Positions 7,779 to 16,362 are shown, counted from the first letter of the stretch. The stretch is 34,367 bases of DNA from Comamonadaceae bacterium (GCA_015999985.1 JAECRA010000047.1:1-34367); one strand, 5' to 3'. The notes: a model not told the origin generated them from the sequence alone. A program made the numbers and translations.

Positions 7779-8672
7779 TCAAAACATCTCCTCGCTGGCG
7801 AGGTGACGTAAAAAGCTGCGGGCGGCGGTCGACAGCTTATGCCCCCGGGCCGTGACAATGTCCACGGTGGCTTGCTCGCATACCGGGTCTCGCAACTCCG
7901 CAGATACGATACAGCCCGCAGCTTCTTCTCGTTCGAAAGTGATGCGCGGCATAAAGCCCACGACATCGCAGTTCTGCACCAATGATTTGATGAAATGCAG
8001 CGAGTTGGATTCGTGCTGAATCTTCAGCGGTACCTTGGCGGCCTGAGCTGCCCGCTCCACCAGGCGTCTGATGCCAAAAGTGCGGTCGGGCAGTGCCATG
8101 GGCACTCCCACGAGGTCCGTCATTGCCAATGAATCGCGACCGGCCAGCGGATGCCCCGGCCGCATGATCACTCGCATGGAGTTCGACACGCGACCACGGA
8201 GAATCAAATCGTCCCGGCTCGATACGCCAAATACCAACCCAATTTCCGCTGCGTCAGTCACCACCTGTTCAGTGATCTGGTGCGTCCCAAGGGTATTGAC
8301 CTTGAATTGAATACCGGGGTGCTGTTTGATGAAACTGGCCACCTTGGCGGGTAAGAAATCAAAAATCGTGCCCTCTGTTGCAGCGATGCGCACCGTCCCC
8401 TGTGCCAGTGTGCTGAGATCCTCGATTTCGGAGCGAGCGCATTGGAGATGTCCGTTGATTGAGTCGACATAACGCAGCAGCACCTCGCCTGCGGCCGTCA
8501 GTGCCATGCCATGCGGGGTGCGCTCGAAGAGCTCCGCACTCAGCTCCTTTTCAAGGTTGACGATCTGCCGGCTCACGGCACTGGGAGCGACAAAAAGCTT
8601 GTCGCAAGCCTGCCGAATCGACCCGTTGCGAGCGACCGCTTCGAAATACTGGAGAGAGACAGGTTGGAGCAT
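7779..8672 (-). CDS. LysR family transcriptional regulator (transporter-linked)
   Basis: The 297-residue product has the LysR architecture. An N-terminal winged helix-turn-helix spans about residues 5-64 (YFEAVARNGSIRQACDKLFV, then PSAVSRQIVNLEKEL), followed by a linker helix and a two-lobed effector-binding domain from about 90 to 290. I chose the ATG at 8672 because it places the HTH at the usual distance from the start; the in-frame upstream extension to 8750 is not family-like and would overlap the operator dyads. The gene is divergent from the ABC importer operon with 236 nt between them, containing two inverted repeats, the classic arrangement for a LysR protein that autoregulates and activates its neighbour. 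The ligand is probably the imported compound or a metabolite of it. Confidence 0.9.
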   Translation of the reverse strand: MLQPVSLQYFEAVARNGSIRQACDKLFVAPSAVSRQIVNLEKELSAELFERTPHGMALTAAGEVLLRYVDSINGHLQCARSEIEDLSTLAQGTVRIAATEGTIFDFLPAKVASFIKQHPGIQFKVNTLGTHQITEQVVTDAAEIGLVFGVSSRDDLILRGRVSNSMRVIMRPGHPLAGRDSLAMTDLVGVPMALPDRTFGIRRLVERAAQAAKVPLKIQHESNSLHFIKSLVQNCDVVGFMPRITFEREEAAGCIVSAELRDPVCEQATVDIVTARGHKLSTAARSFLRHLASEEMF

Positions 8673-8750
8673 GTAGCGAAGATAAAGCACGTTCAGGAGT
8701 TCGCGTGCAAGTTTCGTTCCATCCTCTACGCGGTGCATCCGAGGATTCAC

Positions 8751-8767
8751 CTAGGAGGCCGTCCTAG
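8751..8767. promoter_or_regulatory. Inverted repeat CTAGGA-N5-TCCTAG, candidate LysR operator
   Basis: Perfect 6-bp arms separated by 5 bases lie between the divergent LysR and ABC importer genes, 78 nt upstream of the lysR start. Spacing and location fit a LysR recognition or activation site. No experimental support is available here. Confidence 0.4.
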
Positions 8768-8769
8768 TT

Positions 8770-8781
8770 CCAAATTATTGG
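8770..8781. promoter_or_regulatory. Inverted repeat CCAA-N4-TTGG, second candidate operator
   Basis: A second short dyad follows immediately after the first one in the same divergent promoter region. Two neighbouring sites are the norm for LysR regulators (recognition plus activation site), which makes the pair more credible than either alone. The arms are only 4 bp. Confidence 0.3.
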
Positions 8782-8908
8782 GTGAGCTTGGGTGTGTTCT
8801 ATTTTTGCGATGCACGGGTTCGCATTCAGCAGGGGTTCAAGCAGCGATCTGTTTGCTAGAGTGGCCCACAGTCTTTGTAGCTGTGTTCCCCCTTTAGGAG
8901 ATACGCGT

Positions 8909-10126
8909 ATGAAATTCGGCATCTTTCGTGTGTTGCGTACCAACGCCATCGTGTGCGGTCTAGGACTAGCAGCCTTGGGAGCAGGACTCAGTGCCATGGC
9001 TCAGGATGTGGTCCGCTTTGGGGCGCCACTGCCCCTGACCGGCGCATTGGCACCTGAGGCACTCAAGCAACGCCAGGGCTACGACCTGTGGGCTGAAGAG
9101 TCGAACAAGAAGGGGGGCATCAATGTCGGTGGCAAGAAGTACCGCGTCGAGATCGTCTACTCCGATTACCAGTCCAACACGCCTCGCGCCGTGCAGACAG
9201 CAGAACGCCAGATCACTCAGGATAAAGTCGACTTTCTCTTCGGCGCCTTCGGCTCGGGTGCAGCCAAGGCGGCCAGTACAGTGACCGAGCGCTATGGCCG
9301 CCCGAGCATCGCGGCGGCGGCTTCGTCCGAGCAGGTTTATGACCAGGGCTACAAATACCTATTCGGGACCTTCACACCGAACAGCACACTCACCAACCCG
9401 CTCGCGGATATCGTGAAGACCAAGTTGCCGCCTAATTCCAAGGTTGCTATTTTGGCGCGCAACGACCTGTTCCCCCTGTCTATCGCCCAGGAGATGGAGA
9501 AGTCCGCGAAGAGCCGGGGTTTCAACGTGGTCTTCTCCGAGAAGTACGCCATCAACACCATGGACCACTCGGCCGCTCTGGCGCAGGTCAAGGCGCAAAA
9601 CCCGCAGTGGATCTTCATGACGGGTTACATCAACGATCTGGTACTTCTGCGTAAGCAAATGGCTGACCAGCGCATCACGGCTGAGGTTGTGACGATGATT
9701 GCCGCGCCCGCGTACAAGGAGTTTATTGATGCGGCGGGTCAGGGCGCAGAAAACATCAGCAGCGCCTCATGGTGGCACCCAGCTCTTCGTTATAAGGGCA
9801 CGGACATATTTGGCAGCACAGAAAACTACGTCAAGGCTTTCGAGGCCAAGTACAAATCGACGCCGGACTATGCCCAGGCTTCAGCGTCGGTGGCGGGTGC
9901 GCTTTTCCAGATGGCCATCGAAAAGGCCGGCACGCTTGATCCCGCCAAGGTGCGCGATGCACTCGCTGCTCTCGATGTCATGACCTTCTGGGGGCCCGTT
10001 CGATTTGGACCTACAGGCCAGATCAACTCACTGCAGCCACCGGTGTTCCAGATCCAGAAGGGAAAGCCCGTGATAGTGTTTCCCGCCGAGGCCAAGCAAG
10101 GTGAATTCCAAATGGGCGTGAAGTAA
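8909..10126 (+). CDS. Branched-chain amino acid-type ABC transporter substrate-binding protein
   Basis: The 405-residue periplasmic protein has a signal peptide ending near AMAQD (residue ~34) and the type I periplasmic binding fold of the LivJ/LivK/Peripla_BP_6 family. After cleavage it starts with the characteristic VRFGAPLPLTGALAPE. Further family markers include YSDYQSNTPRAVQTAERQI and the GAFGSGAAKAAS turn of the hinge pocket. TTTAGGAG about 8 nt before the ATG at 8909 fixes the start. Members bind amino acids, amides, ureas or aromatic acids, so the ligand is open; location in a catabolic cluster suggests an aromatic or cyclic acid. It leads the importer operon, with 70 nt before livH. 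Confidence 0.9.
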   Translation: MKFGIFRVLRTNAIVCGLGLAALGAGLSAMAQDVVRFGAPLPLTGALAPEALKQRQGYDLWAEESNKKGGINVGGKKYRVEIVYSDYQSNTPRAVQTAERQITQDKVDFLFGAFGSGAAKAASTVTERYGRPSIAAAASSEQVYDQGYKYLFGTFTPNSTLTNPLADIVKTKLPPNSKVAILARNDLFPLSIAQEMEKSAKSRGFNVVFSEKYAINTMDHSAALAQVKAQNPQWIFMTGYINDLVLLRKQMADQRITAEVVTMIAAPAYKEFIDAAGQGAENISSASWWHPALRYKGTDIFGSTENYVKAFEAKYKSTPDYAQASASVAGALFQMAIEKAGTLDPAKVRDALAALDVMTFWGPVRFGPTGQINSLQPPVFQIQKGKPVIVFPAEAKQGEFQMGVK

Positions 10127-10196
10127 TGTTTCAGAAAGGCCGTTCACAAGCCTCGGTGTCCCGACCAATGGAAACTCTTGCTCAGGGAGCGGCTGC

Positions 10197-11063
10197 ATGC
10201 TGATCGCACAGGTATTGTTGAATGCCGTCGTGCTGGGCTGCCTGTATGCGGCCATTGCTGCGGGATTCTCGCTCGTGTGGGGCGTACTCAACGTCATCAA
10301 CCTGATGCACGGCTCCTTTATTGTGCTGGGGTCGTACCTGGCCTGGTTGGCCTATAACGCCCTTGGCTTGGATCCCTGGTACGTGTTGATCGCTGCTGCG
10401 CCCTTCTTCTTTGTACTGGGTTATGGACTTCAGCGTGGTTTGCTCAACCGCGTGATCGCCGCACCCGTGCTGGTTACGCTGACCATGACCTTCGGCATAG
10501 ACCTGATCCTCAGCAACAGCATGATCAAGGTTTTTACTGCGGACTTTCGCAAGCTGATTCTTGATCCCCCATTGGGCGTATGGCAATTGGGGCAACTGGT
10601 CCTTCCTGTCGATCGGGCGCTGGTGATGGTGCTGGCGCTGGCATTGACCGGGGTGCTGTACCTGCTGCTGCGCCACACTCGCATCGGGCGCGCCATCATC
10701 GCGGTACGCCTGGACCGCGATGCGGCTCGCTTGATGGGCGTGAACGTCAATTCCGTCTATGCCTCTGCGTTCGGTCTGGGAGCGGCTATGGCGGGCTGTG
10801 CGGGTGTTCTGCTCGCCATGATCTTTCCAATTTCCCCGTTGACATCCTCCTCCTATCTTGGCAAGGCTTTCGCGGTGTGTGTGTTGGGTGGCCTGGGCAG
10901 CGTCCCTGGCGCTGTGGCTGGAGGCCTGTTCCTGGGGTTGCTTGAAAGCTTCGGCGCGCTTGCGCTGGGCCCTGAGCATGGTACGACCCTGTCATTCGCT
11001 GTGTTGATCGTCTTTTTGCTGGTACGGCCCCAGGGTCTGTTGGGCAAGCGGGGGTTCGAATGA
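10197..11063 (+). CDS. LivH-type ABC transporter permease
   Basis: The 288-residue inner-membrane protein has about eight hydrophobic segments and the LivH family hallmarks: the N-terminal GCLYAAIAAGFSLVWGVLNV followed by NLMHGSFIVLGSYLAW, and the cytoplasmic coupling region with ACRLDRDAARLMGVN-like sequence (here VRLDRDAARLMGVN). The C-terminus ends with the common LLVRPQGLLGKRGFE. AGGGAG about 8 nt upstream supports the start. The stop overlaps the next gene's start by 4 nt (ATGA). It forms a heteromeric channel with the LivM homologue. Confidence 0.93.
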   Translation: MLIAQVLLNAVVLGCLYAAIAAGFSLVWGVLNVINLMHGSFIVLGSYLAWLAYNALGLDPWYVLIAAAPFFFVLGYGLQRGLLNRVIAAPVLVTLTMTFGIDLILSNSMIKVFTADFRKLILDPPLGVWQLGQLVLPVDRALVMVLALALTGVLYLLLRHTRIGRAIIAVRLDRDAARLMGVNVNSVYASAFGLGAAMAGCAGVLLAMIFPISPLTSSSYLGKAFAVCVLGGLGSVPGAVAGGLFLGLLESFGALALGPEHGTTLSFAVLIVFLLVRPQGLLGKRGFE

Positions 11064-12004
11064 AGCTGAACGCGTATCTCTTGATGCTCGGGTTGATCGT
11101 TGTATCCGCGATGCTGCCCTGGACGGACAGCGCCTATCTGATGCGCTTGGGCACTCTGGCTGCCATGTATTCGGTGTTGGCAGTGTCATGGACCATTGTG
11201 GGTGGGTTTACTGGCTACCCGTCGTTCGCGACGGCGGCCTTCTTTGGGCTTGGGGCGTACACAGGCGGCATTCTGGTGGCTCGCGGTTGGCCGCTTGCAC
11301 TTGCGGTGCTTTGTGCAGCGCTACTTGCTTTTGTGCTCGCGCTTTCGTTGGGCTCGGTATTGCTGCGTCTCAAAGGCCACTACTTCGCGATTGGTAGCCT
11401 GGCCGTTGTGGAGGTCTTGCGTGAGCTCGCTAACTCGTCGACTGATCTCACGGGTGGCGGAATGGGTTTGAATGTCCCCATGAACTCCGGTGGCAGCATA
11501 GCCGCAACGGCTTCGCTCTTCTACTGGTTCATGTGGGCACTGCTTCTGCTGTGCTTCCTGGTGGCGCGCTGGATCGAGCGGTCCAAGTTGGGTTTTGGCC
11601 TCGCCTGTATACGCCAGAACGAGGCCGCAGCTGACATGATCGGCGTCAACGCCACGCTTTACAAGAGCCTCGCGTTTGGCTTCTCGGCCATATTCGTCGG
11701 TGCGGCTGGCGCGGTGTATGCAGCCTGGGTGAACTACATTGAACCGGCAGACGTGTTCGATGTGCTGTTGTCGGTTAAACCTATCGTCATGGCGTTGCTC
11801 GGCGGCCTGGGTTCGGTGAGCGGCGCCGTGGCCGGTGCATTGGTTTTTCTGGGGCTGGAGGAGACGTTGTGGCGCAACATGCTGGAGATGCATTCAGCGG
11901 CGCTGGGCGTGTTGGTGGTCTTGTTGCTGCTCTTCCTCCCACATGGCCTGGTGTCCTTGCCGCGTCGTCTGGCGCGCCTCGCTTCGGGAGCTTCTCATGA
12001 CTGA
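11060..12004 (+). CDS. LivM-type ABC transporter permease
   Basis: The 314-residue permease is the second channel subunit. Family features are the GGFTGYPSFATAAFFGLGAY block near residues 50-69, the coupling motif with ACIRQNEAAADMIGVN, and the LLGGLGSVSGAVAGA segment before the last membrane helix. It overlaps livH by 4 nt and the ATPase gene by 8 nt, so the importer genes are tightly translationally coupled. The motif usually reads GYxSLGHAAFFGxGAY; here SFA replaces SLG, a minor variation. Substrate specificity lies in the binding protein, not here. Confidence 0.93.
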   Translation: MKLNAYLLMLGLIVVSAMLPWTDSAYLMRLGTLAAMYSVLAVSWTIVGGFTGYPSFATAAFFGLGAYTGGILVARGWPLALAVLCAALLAFVLALSLGSVLLRLKGHYFAIGSLAVVEVLRELANSSTDLTGGGMGLNVPMNSGGSIAATASLFYWFMWALLLLCFLVARWIERSKLGFGLACIRQNEAAADMIGVNATLYKSLAFGFSAIFVGAAGAVYAAWVNYIEPADVFDVLLSVKPIVMALLGGLGSVSGAVAGALVFLGLEETLWRNMLEMHSAALGVLVVLLLLFLPHGLVSLPRRLARLASGASHD

Positions 12005-12761
12005 GGTGCTCACACTTGAGTCCGTGTCCAGGCGTTTTGGTGGCCTGCAAGCACTTCAGGACGTATCGCTGCGTCTTCACGAAGGGGAAGTGCTGGGGCT
12101 AATCGGTCCCAACGGCGCTGGCAAGACGACATTGATCAATGTGATCACGGGGGTGCATCGCGCCAGTGGTGGCCGGGTCATGTTTCAAGGCCAGGACATC
12201 ACCTCGCGCAAGCCGTACCAAACCGCCCGCATGGGCTTGGCTCGCACCTTCCAGATCGTGCAGCCTTTCCCAGAGCTCAACGTATTGGACAACGTGGCCT
12301 CGGCGGCCCTTTTTTCTCAGAATGGGCTCTCGGTGGCAGGGGCGCGCAAAGCGGCAGAGGGACACCTGGAATTCGTGGGACTTGGGTCCTTGTCCGAGCG
12401 TCCCGCGGCGAGCCTCACTCTGGCGATGCGCAAGCGTCTGGAGCTTGCCAAAGCGTTGGCGATGAAGCCCAAAATTCTCTTTCTCGACGAGGTGAATGCC
12501 GGGCTCAACACTGCGGAAGTCGAGCAGGCCATGACGTTGATTCGCAAGCTTGCGGAGCGAGGCCTGACCATCGTGGTGATCGAGCATTTGATGAAGGTCG
12601 TGGTGGACACCTGCTCGCGGGTCGTCGTGCTTCAGAACGGCCGATTGATTGCTGATGGCCTTCCCCATGACGTCGTGCGCGACCCTCTTGTCGTGGAGGC
12701 CTATCTCGGGCAGAAATATGCGAAGCTGGCGCAGCAGTTCGCGCAAGGAGAACAGCGATGA
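11997..12761 (+). CDS. LivG-type ABC transporter ATPase with atypical signature motif
   Basis: The 254-residue ATPase carries Walker A GPNGAGKT at residues 37-44, a Q-loop in [10 protein letters not shown], Walker B KILFLDEV near 159-166 and the switch His in VVIEHLM. The ABC signature is not LSGGQ: at about 139-150 the sequence reads [12 protein letters not shown], and Walker B is followed by NAGLN instead of PAAGLN. This variant is known in a subset of LivG homologues, so it is probably functional when paired with the canonical partner ATPase encoded next. The start ATG at 11997 lies inside the end of livM (8-nt overlap); the stop overlaps livF by 4 nt. Confidence 0.9.
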   Translation: MTEVLTLESVSRRFGGLQALQDVSLRLHEGEVLGLIGPNGAGKTTLINVITGVHRASGGRVMFQGQDITSRKPYQTARMGLARTFQIVQPFPELNVLDNVASAALFSQNGLSVAGARKAAEGHLEFVGLGSLSERPAASLTLAMRKRLELAKALAMKPKILFLDEVNAGLNTAEVEQAMTLIRKLAERGLTIVVIEHLMKVVVDTCSRVVVLQNGRLIADGLPHDVVRDPLVVEAYLGQKYAKLAQQFAQGEQR

Positions 12762-13492
12762 ACAGGACGACATTGCTGGAGGTGCGCGCGGCGCAGGCGG
12801 GCTATGGGCAGGTGAATGTGCTCTGGGGCGTGGACCTTGTATTGAAGCAGGGTGAAATCACGTCATTGATCGGCTCCAACGGCGCCGGTAAATCCACTTT
12901 GATGCGCGTGCTTTCAGGCTTGGTGGCTTTGCGCGCGGGCGAGTTGCATTGGGAGGGCACCAGGCTGGCCGAGGGGGCGACGCCAGCATCGCTGTTGGCA
13001 TTGGGAATTGCGCACGTGCCGGAAGGACGACGTCTGTTCGGCGCCATGAGCGTGGAAGACAATTTGCTTATGGGTGCCTACGCGCGCAAGGCTGATCGCA
13101 CCACGATCCGACGAGACATGGACCGGGTGTATGCCGCCTTTCCCAAACTCTTCGAGCGGCGCGCTCAGGCGGGCGGTACCTTGTCAGGTGGCGAGCAGCA
13201 GATGTGCGCGATCGGTCGAGGCCTGATGAGCGCGCCCCGTTTGCTCATGATCGATGAACTCTCGTTGGGGTTGTCACCTCTGTTGGTAGATCAGTTAGTG
13301 CAGTCGCTGCAACTGCTCAATCGCGAGGGGCTTTCTCTTTTAGTCGTCGAGCAGGACGTGGTCACGGCGCTTGAACTGTCGAGCACTGCCTACGTGATGG
13401 ACACCGGGCGAATCACCCACCACGGCCCCAGCGCCGCTTTGCTGAAGGATCCCGCTATCCGGGAGGCCTATCTGGGCAGCGCTTACGCCTGA
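12758..13492 (+). CDS. LivF-type ABC transporter ATPase
   Basis: The 244-residue ATPase shows Walker A GSNGAGKST, the family's IAHVPEGRRLFGAMSVEDNL segment, canonical signature LSGGEQQM and Walker B RLLMIDELSLGLSP. The switch residue position reads VVEQD, with Gln/Asp instead of His, which is normal for LivF proteins. Together with the LivG homologue it would form an asymmetric ATPase dimer in which one composite site has the canonical signature and the other the degenerate one. It ends the importer operon proper; a 7-bp hairpin lies 65 nt downstream, before the next gene. Confidence 0.93.
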   Translation: MNRTTLLEVRAAQAGYGQVNVLWGVDLVLKQGEITSLIGSNGAGKSTLMRVLSGLVALRAGELHWEGTRLAEGATPASLLALGIAHVPEGRRLFGAMSVEDNLLMGAYARKADRTTIRRDMDRVYAAFPKLFERRAQAGGTLSGGEQQMCAIGRGLMSAPRLLMIDELSLGLSPLLVDQLVQSLQLLNREGLSLLVVEQDVVTALELSSTAYVMDTGRITHHGPSAALLKDPAIREAYLGSAYA

Positions 13493-13556
13493 GGGCTCCG
13501 GCCCTTGCGCATCGAACTTTAGCGCTGCCCTTCGCTTGAACTTTCCTGTCTGAACT

Positions 13557-13573
13557 CACCGGACCATCCGGTG
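13557..13573 (+). other. Hairpin CACCGGA-N3-TCCGGTG between livF and the next gene
   Basis: Perfect 7-bp arms with a 3-nt loop lie 39 nt before the following start codon. No T-run follows, so it is not a standard intrinsic terminator; it may be an mRNA processing or stabilising stem that sets different expression for importer and enzyme genes, or an operator. Confidence 0.35.
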
Positions 13574-13611
13574 GGGTGGATTTCTACGTCTCATTTCCAA
13601 GGAGTTTCATC

Positions 13612-14370
13612 ATGACCGATGTCATCGCTTTCAATCCGGGCAACTATCGTTATGTGCGCGGAGTGCGCCAGTACTCATGCGGGGTTGCCGCTGAGCCGGG
13701 TTACAGATTGGAGCGCGCACGCTTCTCACGGCCATTGCCTCTCAAAGAGGGGTTCGAGCGTATCGCTGCTCACCTCCAGGCAAAAGGCAGGCCGTTAACG
13801 GCATTCGCAGCTTGTGAGCTACGTTCGCCCGCGCCGTTCACAGAAGAGGGCTTTCGCGCCTTCAATGATGTCTACATCGGCACTCTGAAGACCTGGGGAA
13901 TCTATGTAGAGGGCGGAGACAACCCGGTGGCGCGCAGCAATGTCTGCCCGGAATTTCATAAACCCTCTGAGCCCTCGCTGTATGCATTCAGCTATACCGT
14001 GGCGCACCAAGGCGCCGTGCCCTCATTCGTGATTGCCGGCAGCGCCGAAGCCCTTGAAGGCAAAGGCGACTACCGCGACAACTGTGTGCGTCTGGGAGAC
14101 ATCTCTCCCGAAGGCTTGTCTGAAAAGGGGCGCTGGGTACTGGGTGAGATGAGCCGCCGAATGAAGGCGCTCGGCTTCACTTGGGATGACACAACAGGAG
14201 TGCAGTTATATACGGTGCATCCTATTCAACATGTCATGTTGCAGGAAATGGCGCCACAAGGGATTGTGCGTAACGGCGTGGACTGGCACTTCAATCGTCC
14301 GCCCGTGAAGGACCTGGAGTTTGAAATGGACTGCCGTGGCGTGGTCTCGGAATACGTATTGACCGTCTGA
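13612..14370 (+). CDS. Probable 2-aminomuconate deaminase-like (CnbZ/RidA-related) protein
   Basis: The 252-residue protein begins with the pattern FNPGNYRYVRGVRQYSCGVA and contains ACELRSPAPFTEEGFRAFN, a GIYVEGGDNPVARSNVCPE block and an AGSAEALEGKG turn. From memory this matches a proteobacterial family annotated as 2-amino-5-chloromuconate deaminase (CnbZ) or as RidA-like, but I cannot confirm it without a search. Such enzymes remove the amino group of aminomuconate or enamine intermediates in nitro- and amino-aromatic degradation. AAGGAG about 10 nt before the ATG at 13612 fixes the start; upstream in-frame sequence to 13576 lacks a site. The next gene is an FAH-family hydrolase, which could act on the deaminated product. 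The function is tentative, the gene itself is certain. Confidence 0.6.
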   Translation: MTDVIAFNPGNYRYVRGVRQYSCGVAAEPGYRLERARFSRPLPLKEGFERIAAHLQAKGRPLTAFAACELRSPAPFTEEGFRAFNDVYIGTLKTWGIYVEGGDNPVARSNVCPEFHKPSEPSLYAFSYTVAHQGAVPSFVIAGSAEALEGKGDYRDNCVRLGDISPEGLSEKGRWVLGEMSRRMKALGFTWDDTTGVQLYTVHPIQHVMLQEMAPQGIVRNGVDWHFNRPPVKDLEFEMDCRGVVSEYVLTV

Positions 14371-14410
14371 AAATTGGATTTATTCGTCCTTTGAACTGGA
14401 GCTGATTTTT

Positions 14411-15247
14411 ATGAAATACCTGCGTTACGGGCCGATTGGCCAGGAACAACCCGGCCTGCTGGCACCCGATGGCACCTTGCGCACATTGGTTGGTCTCGTG
14501 CCCGACATCGACGGACCTGGCATGGCCTCGGGTGCGCTCGCGAGTGCGGCTGAAGGTTGGCGAGAATTGCCGCTGATCTCGGGATCTCCCCGTTTAGGCT
14601 CCCCGGTGGCTCGTGTGGGAAAGTTCCTGGGGGTGGGCTTGAACTACGCGGATCACGCAGCGGAATCTGGCATGCCGGTGCCTGAGCAGCCCATCCTCTT
14701 TTTCAAGGCTACGTCTTGCATAGTGGGGCCGAACGACCATGTTCGAATGCCCCCTGACAGTCAGTCTCTGGATTGGGAGGTGGAGCTGGGCATTGTGATT
14801 GGGCGGGAGGCCTCGAATATCACCGTAGCACAGGCGCGTGAACACATCTTTGGCTACTTGATAGCCAATGATGTTTCAGAACGCGACTGGCAACTCAAAC
14901 ACTCTGCGGCTCAATGGACCAAGGGCAAGAGCCATGACAGCTTCGGCCCACTCGGACCATGGTTGGTAAGTCGCGATGAGTTGACGGACCCAAGTACTTT
15001 GAACATGAGCTTGAGCGTCAATGGCGAAATCATGCAAAAGGGTAATACGCGAACCATGATTTTTAACGTTGACCAGATCGTTGCCGACATATCGACGTAC
15101 ATGCGCCTGGAGCCAGGTGATGTGATCGCCACCGGCACGCCTCCCGGCGTAGGCATGGGAATGAAGCCTCCTCGGTACCTGCGTCGTGGGGACGTTATGG
15201 AGTTGACGATCGAAGGCCTTGGAACTCAGCGCCAGCTGGTGGTGTGA
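14411..15247 (+). CDS. Fumarylacetoacetate hydrolase (FAH) family protein
   Basis: The 278-residue protein has the catalytic FAH domain from about residue 70 onward. Metal ligands are visible as Glu123 and Glu125 in DWEVELGIVIG and Asp154 in IANDVSERDWQ. Also present are the family start GVGLNYADHAAE, the Lys-containing QWTKGKSHDSFGPLGPWLV segment and the end motif GDVIATGTPPGVGMGMKPP. The family cleaves C-C bonds in acylpyruvates or decarboxylates/hydrates oxo-acids (fumarylpyruvate hydrolase, 4-oxalocrotonate decarboxylase and sugar-acid branches). The exact substrate is open. It follows the aminomuconate deaminase-like gene by 40 nt, supporting ring-cleavage product processing. Confidence 0.88.
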   Translation: MKYLRYGPIGQEQPGLLAPDGTLRTLVGLVPDIDGPGMASGALASAAEGWRELPLISGSPRLGSPVARVGKFLGVGLNYADHAAESGMPVPEQPILFFKATSCIVGPNDHVRMPPDSQSLDWEVELGIVIGREASNITVAQAREHIFGYLIANDVSERDWQLKHSAAQWTKGKSHDSFGPLGPWLVSRDELTDPSTLNMSLSVNGEIMQKGNTRTMIFNVDQIVADISTYMRLEPGDVIATGTPPGVGMGMKPPRYLRRGDVMELTIEGLGTQRQLVV

Positions 15248-15641
15248 GGGCGCGGTGGATTCCATCAACTGAGCGCATCTCTGGAGGACTTTCTGTTGTA
15301 CGCTTTCGCGAATGAAGGCACACTGCTCGCTCGGTCGACTCAGGGTGATTCACCGATCACGGCTTCGCGCATCATCCGAGGCCGCCCTACTGGCCCGTTG
15401 CGACGCTGACGGACATGTTCTTGAAGCGTTCGTGCGAGCTCAGAAGGTGTTAATGAATCCGGCAAGCTCGAAAGGGCCGTCAAGAGCCGCTCGATCAAGG
15501 CACAAAGCGCAGCCGTAGCTCGTGCTACGGCGAGCATTTGTTACGCTGAGCGGGTGGTTTTTGGCGGTCAAGGCGAGCGTGAAGGATTCGTTCACACCTT
15601 CACAGTGCATCAACCGCATTTGGTACAGGAGAAAGACATAT
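15248..15641. other. 394-nt gap with no convincing gene; small hairpins
   Basis: Open frames of 60-70 codons exist on both strands, but none has a ribosome site or recognisable domain. A dyad CGTAGC-TCGT-GCTACG lies near 15513-15528. A second inverted repeat, GTGAAGG-N11-CCTTCAC at 15579-15603, sits about 40 nt before the dienelactone hydrolase start and could be an operator. The stretch may be a decayed gene, but I cannot identify a parent. Confidence 0.4.
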
Positions 15642-16331
15642 ATGGGACAGTTCATTGACCTGAAAGCCGCAGACGGCACCATCATTCCCGCCTACGTCGC
15701 TGAGCCATCGGGCAAGCCCAAGGGCGCCATCGTGGTGACCCAGGAGATATTTGGCGTCAACCAACATATTCGTGAAGTCGCCGATGGCTATGCCGCCGAA
15801 GGTTACTTGGCCGTGGCGCCAGCCACTTTCCAACGAGTTCAGCCCGGGGTTGAACTCGGCTACACCGAGGCTGACATGGGCGTCGGCTCCAAACTCAAGC
15901 AAGCGGTCGAGTCGCTGCCCGCACCTGGCGTGATGCAGGACCTTCAAGCGGTTATAGATTACGCAGCCAGCAAGAGCGGAGGCAAGGTCGGTATCGTCGG
16001 TTACTGCTGGGGTGGGCTTCTGACCTGGCGTGCCGCCTGCACCTTGAGCGGCCTGTCAGCGGCTGTGCCATATTATGGCGGCGGTATGACCACCCCCGAA
16101 GAAGTTGCCCGTCAGCCCAAGATTCCCGTGCTCGCGCACTTCGGTGAGCGGGACCACTGGATTTCGGTGGAGAGCGTAGAAGCCTTCAAGAAGGCGCACC
16201 CCGAGGTGGAGGTGCATCTGTACGCTGCTGACCATGGCTTCAATTGCGATCACCGTGGATCCTATGATGCCGCAGCCGCCAAGCTGGCGCGTGAACGCAC
16301 GCTGGCGTTCTTTGCGCAGAAGCTGGCTTAG
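15642..16331 (+). CDS. Dienelactone hydrolase family protein
   Basis: The 229-residue alpha/beta hydrolase has the dienelactone hydrolase hallmarks: nucleophile Cys122 in GYCWGG, Asp171 in GERDHW, His198 in AADHGF, and Glu36 in QEIFG. These correspond closely to Glu36, Cys123, Asp171 and His202 of the Pseudomonas enzyme. Dienelactone hydrolases open the lactone ring of muconolactone-type intermediates to maleylacetate, but many family members act on other lactones or esters. The ATG at 15642 was chosen because the protein then begins at the usual position; upstream in-frame sequence is non-homologous. It converges on the flavin reductase gene with a strong hairpin between them. Confidence 0.88.
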   Translation: MGQFIDLKAADGTIIPAYVAEPSGKPKGAIVVTQEIFGVNQHIREVADGYAAEGYLAVAPATFQRVQPGVELGYTEADMGVGSKLKQAVESLPAPGVMQDLQAVIDYAASKSGGKVGIVGYCWGGLLTWRAACTLSGLSAAVPYYGGGMTTPEEVARQPKIPVLAHFGERDHWISVESVEAFKKAHPEVEVHLYAADHGFNCDHRGSYDAAAAKLARERTLAFFAQKLA

Positions 16332-16338
16332 TGATTTG

Positions 16339-16362
16339 GGGGCAGGCGCGCAGACCTGCCCC
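16339..16362. terminator. Convergent-gene hairpin GGGGCAGG-N8-CCTGCCCC
   Basis: A perfect 8-bp GC-rich stem fills the 30-nt gap between the convergent dienelactone hydrolase and flavin reductase genes. It lacks a clear T-run on either side, so it may act as a partial or Rho-assisted terminator for both directions. Confidence 0.45.
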
